Positions 25,535-33,645 of a DNA stretch of 64,000 nt are shown piece by piece. Within the stretch, counting starts at the first letter, position 1, and each line of letters begins with the position of its first letter. The translations under genes and the position numbers were made by a program. The DNA lies in the NCBI GenBank assembly GCA_024279425.1, contig JAJRRO010000122.1, positions 62,001 through 126,000 on the forward strand. Reading direction: 5' to 3'. Source of the stretch: Bacteroidota bacterium (lineage in GTDB: Bacteria; Bacteroidota; Bacteroidia; Flavobacteriales; Flavobacteriaceae). The notes under the pieces are model-generated. The model was given only the letters and a program-made list of their open reading frames with translations. It had not been told where the DNA came from and made no database searches.

Positions 25535-27240
25535 ATGTTTCTAATGAGGTCTACTCTAATAAAATTATCGTCTTTTTTACTGGTATTTACGATTATTTGT
25601 TGTCGAAAAGAAAATGCTCATATTGTTATTCTTGAAACAAGTTCAATAATATTACTAGAGAAGAAAAGAACCAAGTTGTCCGAAAACGATCTGAAAGGTT
25701 GGCCAATCAAAGACATCATTGAAGACACAATACCAGGAATTAGCCTTTTAAAAGCAAATCGGGAATTACTTCAAGGTAAAAATGGTGAAATAATCACTGT
25801 AGCTCTAATTGATATGCCCATTGACAGTAATCATCCAGATTTGATAAAGCATATTTGGACAAACAATGATGAAGTTCCCGAAAATGGTATTGACGATGAC
25901 AACAATGGATATATAGATGATTTCAACGGGTGGAATTTTTTAGGCAATTCTGAAGGCCAAAATATAGCCTTTATGAACTATGAATATACCAGAATATTAA
26001 GGAAGTATAAGGATAGTTTCGAGTATAAAACCTTTGATGACGTTAACCCGGCAAAAGTTAAAGCGTTTAGAGACTACGTGAGGGCTGAAGAGGCTTACCT
26101 AGATAGAGTGAAATATGCCAATAAAAATTTGAAGGCGCCAAATCTTTAGATAGCCTTTATTTTAGCACCAAGAAGTTGCTGTCAGGATATCTTCCTGAAG
26201 ATAGCTTTTCAAAATCCAACTTGGACAGCCTTAAAAAAGGTTATCAAAAGAATAATAAATTACTTGACTTAATTCAAACATTTGAGGATTTCATCAATAA
26301 TAATATTGATGATGATTGGGTCATAAGAAATAATCTGACTTCTAGTGAGAGATTGAACAAATTACTCAATTTCGATTATGATGAAAGAAGCATAATTGGA
26401 GATTCCCAAGGACTAAATGATAGTGGTTACGGAAATAAGATTATCAATCATAATCTTGATTTACTGCATCACGGCACTTTAATGGCCGGTATACTCACCT
26501 CCAATTTTGATGAAGGGAGTTTAACAAATTTGACAAACAATATCAAGATAATGCCATTGTGCGTCTCTGCCCTGGGTGATGAAAGAGATAAAGACATTGC
26601 GATGGCGATTAGATATGCTGTGGACAACGGCGCCAAAGTAATTAACATAAGCTCAGGGAAATATTTTTCCTTAAATGAAGATTGGGTTCATGAAGCCATT
26701 CTTTATGCAGAGGCAAAAGATGTTTTAATAGTTGCTTCATCTGGAAACAGAGGTTTAAACATTGATTTGAAGGATGTTTATAAATACCCTAGTGATATCG
26801 ATTCGACTGGAACTGAAATCTCCAATAACTTTATACGAGTAGGAAGCTCCAATTATACCTTGGATAGTACAATCGTTCATCCAGCCACAAATTATGGTAA
26901 AAAAGAGGTGGATATTTTTGCTCCTGGCGAAGAAATTTTTACGACATCAACGCAAGTAGAGAAATATGGGTACACTAGTGGCACTTCTGGAGCAACTGCC
27001 ATTGTTTCAAAAATATCCGCATTGGTTTTTTCGTACTACCCCAACTTAAGTGCTGGACAATTGAAAGATATATTATTGATGTCAGGAGTGTAATACACCA
27101 TCCCTATTCCAAAAGAAGATGAAGAAGGCAATAAAACTAATGTTCCTTTTAATGAGCTGTCCAAATCCGGTAAAATTATAAATATCTATAATGCTTTGTT
27201 AATGGCCGATAAGGTTTCTAAGCTTGGCAACTCAAAATAA
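25535..27240 (+). pseudogene. subtilisin-like serine protease lipoprotein, frameshifted and with a premature stop
   Basis: An S8-family protease. The first part (from ATG 25535) has a lipoprotein-type signal (LLVFTIICC) and the catalytic-Asp strand VALIDMPIDSNHPDL. Near 26125-26133 (AAAAATTT) the frame shifts by one base and continues as FEGAKSLDSLYF. The second part carries the catalytic His in HHGTLMAGIL and the catalytic Ser in GTSGA. A TAA at 27091-27093 then interrupts the frame again; the same frame runs on to a stop at 27240. All three catalytic residues survive, but the gene has two lesions. It would have been the leader protease or a protective protease of the RiPP cluster. Confidence 0.85.
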
Positions 27241-27246
27241 AAGCTG

Positions 27247-29430
27247 GTGGGTTTCCCTTTTTTCAAGCAAATCGATACAAAAGATTGTGGCCCCACAAGC
27301 TTAAAAATTATTGCCAAATATTATGGTAAAAGTATTTCGATTCAAGAACTTAGAGAACTCGCGGAAACCACAAGAACGGGAAGTAATTTACAATATTTAG
27401 CCAATGCCGCCGAAGCTATTGGTTTTAGAAGCTTGCCGGCAAAAATTACTTTTAACCAGCTGAAAGAAGTTCCTTTACCCACAATTCTTCATTGGAACAA
27501 AAACCATTTTGTAGTGCTTTACAAAATTAAAAAGGGCGTTTGTTATGTTTCCGATCCAGCATATGGATTACTTACCTATAAAAATAGTGAGCTGATTTCC
27601 AATTGGATTGGAAACAATGCGAATGAGGAAACCGAAGAAGGAATCGTCCTTTTGTTGGAACCAACTCCTATTTTTTTTGAAAACGAGCTTAGCTCAAATG
27701 ACAGCCGTTTAAGCTTAAATTTTCTCTCACGGTACCTGTTACGATATAAATCATTTTTAGTACAGCTTTTATTTGGTTTAATGGCCGGTAGTATTCTTCA
27801 ACTACTTTTTCCATTTCTTACCCAAAGTATTGTGGATGTCGGTATCAAGAATCAGGATATCAATTTTATTTATCTGATCTTAGCGGCTCAATTATTCTTA
27901 TTTTTAGGAAAGACTTCGGTCGAAGTGATACGTAGTTGGATTCTACTTCATTTAAGTACCCGAATTAATATCTCATTGGTTTCCGATTTTTTTATCAAAC
28001 TAATGAATTTGCCTATTGCGTTTTTCGATTCTCGCCTTACAGGTGATATTCTTCAACGAATAAATGACCATGAGCGCGTGGAACGTCTATTGACCTCTTC
28101 TTCTTTGAACGTATTATTTTCACTAATCAATATTCTTGTTTTTGGTTTAGTGTTGGCGTACTATAATGTTTTGATATTTTTAATCTTTTTCATTGGAAGC
28201 CTATTATATTTCATGTGGGTACTTCTATTTCTTCGTAAAAGGAGGGTTTTGGACTATAAAGCTTTTTCACAAGTTATTGAGGAGCAAAGCAAGGTTATTG
28301 AGCTCATTAATGGAATGCAGGAAATAAAACTTCATAATGCCGAGAAACAGCACCGTTGGGACTGGGAACATTTACAAGCAAGATTATTCAAAATTTCAAT
28401 GGAGGGGTTGAAGCTAGACCAATTTCAGAATGTGGGCTCTGGATTTATAAATGAGCTAAAGAATATATTAATTACCGTAATCTCAGCAAAACTTGTAATA
28501 GAAGGTGAAATCACTTTGGGAGTTTTATTAGCGATATCGTACATCGTAGGGCAATTAAACAAACCTATATTTGACCTTGTAGAATTTATTCGAAATCTCC
28601 AGGATGCCCAAATCTCATTAGAACGTCTTTCTGAAATTCACGAAAAAGCAAATGAGGATGATAATCAAAAACCTAAACAAGAATTGCCAAATGACATTGG
28701 CTTTACCCTTGCCTCCGTCTCCTTTAGATATCTCGGAGTTGAATTACCTATATTAAAAGATATTTCACTAAGTATTCCTAAAAATAAGATAACTGCAATT
28801 GTGGGGCCTAGTGGAAGTGGTAAGACCACCTTATTGAAAATACTTTTAAAATTCTATAGCCCTCAGGAAGGAAGTATTTTAGTTGGCAATATTCCTTTAA
28901 ATCATATTTCGGCCAAACAATGGAGAGATAGCTGTGGAGTGGTAATGCAAGAAGGGTTTATCTTCAATAATACCATAGCAAGAAATATAGCCGTTGGTGA
29001 TGAAAATATTGACAAACAGCGTTTAAAAAAAGCCGTTGAAATAGCCAATATCAGGGATTTCATCGAGACCTTACCCCTTGCGTATAACTCCAAAATCGGA
29101 AATGAAGGCATGGGACTTAGTACTGGTCAAAAACAACGCATTCTAATTGCTAGGGCCGTTTATAAGAATCCAGATTCCATTTTTTTTGATGAGGCTACAT
29201 CAGCCCTGGATGCTAGGAATGAAAAAATTATTATGGAAAACTTAGAGAAGTTCTTCAATAATAAGACCGTAATAATAATTGCACATAGACTAAGTACAGT
29301 GAAAAATGCAGATCAAATCGTGGTCTTAGAAAATGGGGAAATCAAAGAAATTGGAAATCACACCGAATTAACCAAATTGAAAGGCAATTATTATCATTTA
29401 GTCAAAAACCAATTGGAGCTTGGGAGTTAA
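27247..29430 (+). CDS. C39-peptidase ABC exporter (PCAT type)
   Basis: 727 residues from GTG 27247, directly after the stop of the protease frame; no ATG is available upstream. The N-terminal C39 peptidase has Cys14 in KDCGPTSL, then HWNKNHFVVLY and VSDPAYG for the His and Asp. Six transmembrane segments follow (about 165-450), then a nucleotide-binding domain with Walker A GPSGSGKTT, signature LSTGQ and Walker B IFFDEATSALD. It would cleave the double-glycine leader of the precursor and export the core. It works with the HlyD-like protein 9 bp downstream. The gene is intact, unlike its two upstream neighbours. Confidence 0.93.
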   Translation: MGFPFFKQIDTKDCGPTSLKIIAKYYGKSISIQELRELAETTRTGSNLQYLANAAEAIGFRSLPAKITFNQLKEVPLPTILHWNKNHFVVLYKIKKGVCYVSDPAYGLLTYKNSELISNWIGNNANEETEEGIVLLLEPTPIFFENELSSNDSRLSLNFLSRYLLRYKSFLVQLLFGLMAGSILQLLFPFLTQSIVDVGIKNQDINFIYLILAAQLFLFLGKTSVEVIRSWILLHLSTRINISLVSDFFIKLMNLPIAFFDSRLTGDILQRINDHERVERLLTSSSLNVLFSLINILVFGLVLAYYNVLIFLIFFIGSLLYFMWVLLFLRKRRVLDYKAFSQVIEEQSKVIELINGMQEIKLHNAEKQHRWDWEHLQARLFKISMEGLKLDQFQNVGSGFINELKNILITVISAKLVIEGEITLGVLLAISYIVGQLNKPIFDLVEFIRNLQDAQISLERLSEIHEKANEDDNQKPKQELPNDIGFTLASVSFRYLGVELPILKDISLSIPKNKITAIVGPSGSGKTTLLKILLKFYSPQEGSILVGNIPLNHISAKQWRDSCGVVMQEGFIFNNTIARNIAVGDENIDKQRLKKAVEIANIRDFIETLPLAYNSKIGNEGMGLSTGQKQRILIARAVYKNPDSIFFDEATSALDARNEKIIMENLEKFFNNKTVIIIAHRLSTVKNADQIVVLENGEIKEIGNHTELTKLKGNYYHLVKNQLELGS

Positions 29431-29439
29431 TTTTCTGTA

Positions 29440-30732
29440 ATGGCAAATAAATTGAATGATATAGAGATAAGAAGCGAATCTGTCAGGGACATTCTGACAA
29501 AGGTTCCCCCATGGCCAATACGATGGGGGAATGTACTTTTTTTTGTCCTCGTAATTTCCATCTTGATTTTATCTTGGCTCATAGAATATCCAGATATTAT
29601 TGAGGCCGAAGCCGTTCTAACGACCAAAATCCCTCCGCAAAAAGAATATGCCAGAGTTTCTGCCCAATTAGATACTCTTTTTGTTAAAGACAAACAAAAT
29701 GTTAGCAAAAATCAAGTGTTGGCCATTCTGGAAAATACTGCAAATTATGGTGATGTTTTTATACTAAAAAAGGTTCTGGATACATCAAGTATGGGAAAGT
29801 TTCATATCTCATTTCCTTTTGAAAAACTTCCCATTCTATTTCTTGGCGAAATAGAACCTGATTTTGCCAAATTTGAAAACAGCTATTTCCAGTATATCAT
29901 AAATAAGGATCTTAAGCCTTTCGAAAGCGAATCCATTGCTAACAAGATCTCCGTTTCCGAGCTCAAAAGAAGACTTCAAAGCGTTAGTGCGCAAAGAGAA
30001 ATTAGTAAGAGTGAACTATCATACAAAAAAATGGATTTAGACCGAAATCAAAAACTTTTTGATAAAGGTGTAATTTCCATGCAAGAACTGGAGAATAAGC
30101 AGTTGGAATATTATACTTCCTTGCGCAATTATCAAAACATGGGTGTATCAGAATCCCAGCTAAGGGAATTCATAAGCGCTGCTGAAAAAACTTCAAAAGG
30201 AACTGAGTATAATAAATCCAGGGAAGAAACAAGATTATTAAAAGGTGTACTGCAATCCTATAACGGTCTAAAGAAAGCTCTTAAAGACTGGGAATTAAAA
30301 TATACTCTTAAATCGAATATTGATGGTAAAGTTTCCTTTCTAGAGTTTTGGAGTAAGAATCAAAATGTCAATTCCGGGGATTTAGTTTTCACTATCTTAC
30401 CAAAAGAAACTTCCGATTATCTGGTCAAATTGGATGTGCATGCCAAGAACACGGGTAAAATAATGGTTGGTCAACGGGTAAATGTATCTCTATGGGACTT
30501 TCCTGAATATGAATTTGGCGTGTTAACTGGCAGGGTTGAACAAATTTCAGGCATATCTGATGAAAGAGGTGTGTACAAAATAGATGTATCGCTACCAAAT
30601 AAGCTCTTGACCTCTTACGGAAAAGAAATAGTCTTTAAACAAGAAATGAAAGGTACTGCCCAAGTTATTACAGAAGACTTAAGGCTAATTGAACGTTTGT
30701 TCTACGAATTTAGACAGGCAACCAGAAGATAA
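29440..30732 (+). CDS. HlyD-family membrane fusion protein
   Basis: 430 residues. There is one N-terminal transmembrane segment (about 29-46, VLFFVLVISILILSWLI). It is followed by the biotinyl-lipoyl-like strand region (KEYARVSAQLDTLFVKDKQNV), a long coiled coil (about 170-275) and a beta-barrel domain (VKLDVHAKNTGKIMVGQRVNV). It links the inner-membrane exporter to an outer-membrane channel for peptide secretion. It is intact and is the last gene of the RiPP operon. No TolC-like gene is nearby. Confidence 0.88.
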   Translation: MANKLNDIEIRSESVRDILTKVPPWPIRWGNVLFFVLVISILILSWLIEYPDIIEAEAVLTTKIPPQKEYARVSAQLDTLFVKDKQNVSKNQVLAILENTANYGDVFILKKVLDTSSMGKFHISFPFEKLPILFLGEIEPDFAKFENSYFQYIINKDLKPFESESIANKISVSELKRRLQSVSAQREISKSELSYKKMDLDRNQKLFDKGVISMQELENKQLEYYTSLRNYQNMGVSESQLREFISAAEKTSKGTEYNKSREETRLLKGVLQSYNGLKKALKDWELKYTLKSNIDGKVSFLEFWSKNQNVNSGDLVFTILPKETSDYLVKLDVHAKNTGKIMVGQRVNVSLWDFPEYEFGVLTGRVEQISGISDERGVYKIDVSLPNKLLTSYGKEIVFKQEMKGTAQVITEDLRLIERLFYEFRQATRR

Positions 30733-30902
30733 TTCGAAAATGTCTGAATTTATAAATGTAGATTGGTACTTTTTTAGTATTCCATTTTTTATTGCCATAT
30801 TGATAAAGCAATTACCCCACTTATGCCAATTGTATATCTGAGAAATCAGTAATTACCCCAGATCTTTCTCAATTCAAGATTGAAATTTCCAATATTTAAT
30901 AA

Positions 30903-31748
30903 ATGCTTTGGCATATGGAAACTTTAAAAAAAATAAGGACGGTCGAAGTCGAAATTGAAAACATCAAAGGAAAGTTCTCCAATGAGGTAAAATCATACGA
31001 TGAAATAATATCTTATTGTAGAAATATATTAAATGAGCTTAAACAAAAAGTGCTTTTGGAAAGTTTCAGATCCATGAATGATGAAATTACATTCTTTAAG
31101 GTCATTAAACAAGAAGCTTTTCACAACCTGGTTCTTTATTCAGACCTAAAGTCTTTCGAGATACAGTTCCCTAGAGGAAATAAAGTAGTTCAAGAAAAAT
31201 TTATCCAGAAAAAAGTAGCCAAGTTAAACCGCTTTTTCTTGTGTAATATGGACTTTGTTCAATATATTGAACAGGAGAAGACACATCTTGACAAGTTTTA
31301 TTTTACAAGAGAATATTTCTCGGATTTCAACATTATTCATTCCAAAGACTATTTTCAAGATGTAGAATTTTGTACATCGCATGATGTTCTTTTGGCTAAA
31401 CTAAAAGCCAAAAAGAAATTGCTGGCCTTTTTGGAGTATCGATTGAACAATCTTGATAAAGAAACTCTACCACCTTTCGGAGCCCCGGTTTCCAATTTAA
31501 GATGGTCTGGTAGCAAAGCCGATCTTACTGAACTGATATACGGTCTCTATTCCCAAAAGATCATCAATAATGGCAATGCCGAACTTAAAGAAATTGCTAT
31601 GGCCATGGCACAGGCCTTTAATTTCCAGATTGGTGATATATATAAAACATTCTCTGAAATCCGCATTAGAAAAAAAAGTAGGACCAAGTTCCTAAATGAC
31701 TTGTCCCAATCACTTTCCAACAAAATGAATCGCCTAGATTCTCTATAA
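30903..31748 (+). CDS. rteC: RteC-like regulator
   Basis: 281 residues. The C-terminal 80 residues have the RteC signature: LRWSGSKADLTELIYGLY, NGNAELKEIAMAMAQAFN, and FSEIRIRKKSRTKFLNDL. RteC controls excision genes of CTnDOT-type conjugative transposons, and homologues mark Bacteroidetes integrative elements. The N-terminal half is helical. An alternative start is the second Met (METLKK). A perfect 9-bp hairpin (AACTAAAGA / TCTTTAGTT) overlaps the stop, without a T-run. With the next two genes it suggests the window from here belongs to a conjugative element. Confidence 0.85.
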   Translation: MLWHMETLKKIRTVEVEIENIKGKFSNEVKSYDEIISYCRNILNELKQKVLLESFRSMNDEITFFKVIKQEAFHNLVLYSDLKSFEIQFPRGNKVVQEKFIQKKVAKLNRFFLCNMDFVQYIEQEKTHLDKFYFTREYFSDFNIIHSKDYFQDVEFCTSHDVLLAKLKAKKKLLAFLEYRLNNLDKETLPPFGAPVSNLRWSGSKADLTELIYGLYSQKIINNGNAELKEIAMAMAQAFNFQIGDIYKTFSEIRIRKKSRTKFLNDLSQSLSNKMNRLDSL

Positions 31749-31875
31749 CTAAAGACTTCTTTAGTTAAAATTTCACCTGACCTCCGGTCAACTGGTGAAT
31801 TTGTTTCATCGAGCTATTGAACCTTTGTAATCAAATTACAAACATTAAAATCGTTTTGAAATAAATCAACTCATT

Positions 31876-32163
31876 ATGGCAGCAAATATTATCACCACAG
31901 AAGATTTAGAAGATTTTGGAAGTAACCTCTTAAGTGAGATCAAAGAGCTCCTTACGAAGCATGGTAGAGTTAGTATTGACCATTGGATTAAATCTGGAAA
32001 GGTCATGGACAAATTGGAAATCAGTCCTGGCACATTGCAGAATTTTAGAATCAATGGAACCATCCCTTTTTCAAAACTGGGTGGCATAATTTATTACGAT
32101 GAGGAAAAAATAAATGAAATTTTAGTGAATAACAAGATTGACTTTAATCGAAAAGCATCATGA
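31876..32163 (+). CDS. small helix-turn-helix DNA-binding protein
   Basis: 95 residues. The middle to C-terminal part (about 37-90) reads as an excisionase-like winged HTH (HWIKSGKVMDKLEISPGTLQNFRINGTI in short pieces, then FSKLGGIIYYDEEKINEIL). It overlaps the next gene by 4 bp (ATGA). Such proteins accompany RteC in Bacteroidetes mobile elements and may regulate excision or transfer. The function is by family and context. Confidence 0.8.
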   Translation: MAANIITTEDLEDFGSNLLSEIKELLTKHGRVSIDHWIKSGKVMDKLEISPGTLQNFRINGTIPFSKLGGIIYYDEEKINEILVNNKIDFNRKAS

Positions 32164-33317
32164 AAATTGCCAGTTATAATATCCAAAACTTATTTCATAG
32201 GAACATTGATCTAATTCTCAAAAATCAAAGAAAAAAAAAGAAAATATGGATCTCTGAGTTCGAAAGGTTAAGGCTAAGCGAGAATCGTTCTGAAAGGGAT
32301 TATTTGAGGATGCGAGAACTTTCAGAACTATTGGGTTTACAGAATACCACTTATGAACCATATATCTCAATGAAAAACCTTGAAGGGAACCTGCACGTGA
32401 AATCGATTACGGAAACAATGGATACAAAAGCCTCATCTATGACCAATTGGAATGGGTGGATAAAACTCAAATCTTTTCCAATTGGCAGGGATTCCATAAT
32501 CAACAAGGCCAAGGTAATCCTGGAAGCCAACGCTGATATTTTAGTATTACAGGAAGTGGAGAGTAGGGATTCTCTAATTGAATTCAATAATGTTTACCTC
32601 AATCCAAATCAAGAATCGATTTATGAAGAAATCATACAACTTGAAGGAAATGATACCACAGGCTTGGGAATGGGTATACTTTTAAAAGCAGGTTATCGCG
32701 TCAAGGCAATACGATCGTTTTCGAGTGAAAGGGATGTTGATAGCAGTCTACTTTTTGACAACGATTTACAGCTATATAAAGTCGAGACACCAAACTACGG
32801 AAAATTATTTATCCTTTGCATTCAGCTTGTGGCTGAAACCCGTTCAAAAGAAAAATCAGATGCTAAACGGAAAAGGCAGTCCGCGAAGGTTGCTGAAGTT
32901 TATCAGGAACTCCAGTCTGGAGGTCATGACAACATATTGATTGTCGGAACGTTTAACGCTCCTTCATACTCGGATTCCATTTCCCCGATTATTCAGACAG
33001 ATGTAATGGATATCGTAAAGCATGAATCTTTTGAAGTTGTTCCTGATACAGGAGACGACGCCGGATATTTTAGGATGGGAGCTTATCGTAAAGGGGTCAA
33101 TATTAAACAAAAAGACTATTTCCTTATTTCTCCTACTTTACTGGAACAGGTGTCCAATAGCGGTATGAACAGGAAAGCGGTTTGGCCTTTAACAAAACCT
33201 GAATGGCTCACCTATGATTTGATGCAGAGCGAAAGTGATGCAGCCAGCGACCATCCTTTGCTTTGGGCAAATCTCTTATTCAAAGATTCCGTTCGATTGG
33301 TCAGAAAAAGCGCTTGA
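32160..33317 (+). CDS. endonuclease/exonuclease/phosphatase (EEP) family protein
   Basis: 385 residues of the DNase I-like EEP fold. It has ASYNIQNLF at the N-terminus, the metal-binding Glu in LQEVESRD (about residue 129), and a C-terminal SDH in AASDHPLLW. The usual GDFN motif reads GTFNAP, so the conserved Asp is replaced by Thr, which may change or weaken catalysis. It has no signal peptide, unlike secreted nucleases. It is translationally coupled to the small HTH gene, a pairing common in Bacteroidetes mobile elements. Substrate unknown. Confidence 0.8.
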   Translation: MKIASYNIQNLFHRNIDLILKNQRKKKKIWISEFERLRLSENRSERDYLRMRELSELLGLQNTTYEPYISMKNLEGNLHVKSITETMDTKASSMTNWNGWIKLKSFPIGRDSIINKAKVILEANADILVLQEVESRDSLIEFNNVYLNPNQESIYEEIIQLEGNDTTGLGMGILLKAGYRVKAIRSFSSERDVDSSLLFDNDLQLYKVETPNYGKLFILCIQLVAETRSKEKSDAKRKRQSAKVAEVYQELQSGGHDNILIVGTFNAPSYSDSISPIIQTDVMDIVKHESFEVVPDTGDDAGYFRMGAYRKGVNIKQKDYFLISPTLLEQVSNSGMNRKAVWPLTKPEWLTYDLMQSESDAASDHPLLWANLLFKDSVRLVRKSA

Positions 33318-33357
33318 TTCCCAACCCATCATAGAAAATGATTTTGCGATTAATATT

Positions 33358-33393
33358 CCCAAAAAACGTTCGTTTTATGGGACCTTTTTTTTT
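33358..33393 (+). terminator. palindrome plus T-run behind the EEP gene
   Basis: CCCAAAAAACG / CGTTTTATGGG (one mismatch, TT loop; 33358-33381) is followed by GACC and a run of nine T. It probably terminates the RteC-HTH-EEP transcript. The same palindrome family recurs at 43364 and 57013 (see findings). Confidence 0.65.
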
Positions 33394-33645
33394 AAATCCA
33401 TTGAAAAGCTAAATCAAATCCTATAAGTAAAAGTTGAGTGTACAATTAGTGGACATTCCATGTAAATATTTTTTACAATAAAATAGAAGTGCCTATAAAA
33501 CTTTTAATCTAACTTTTTGATATTGAGGTACTTAAAAATTTGGCATAATTTTAGGTTAAACACTAACATCCTTCGGATGTTTGTTTTCAACTTTCAGTGT
33601 TGACCAAAGACATCTTTTCTTTACTCATCAATCAAAAATAGAATC
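33394..33645. other. intergenic region before the permease array
   Basis: AT-rich and without a coding frame I would defend. It contains a hairpin AACATCC / GGATGTT (33565-33581) nested in a wider AACACT...AGTGTT pairing, and the TCATCAATCAAAA motif at 33625 that also precedes the other permease genes. It must contain the promoter of the permease operon, but I cannot place boxes securely. Confidence 0.5.

Noticed and set aside
30740-30841. 33-residue hydrophobic ORF after the HlyD gene as a second peptide precursor
   Set aside because: It has no GG leader or LanB-type leader motif and no supporting context; probably chance.
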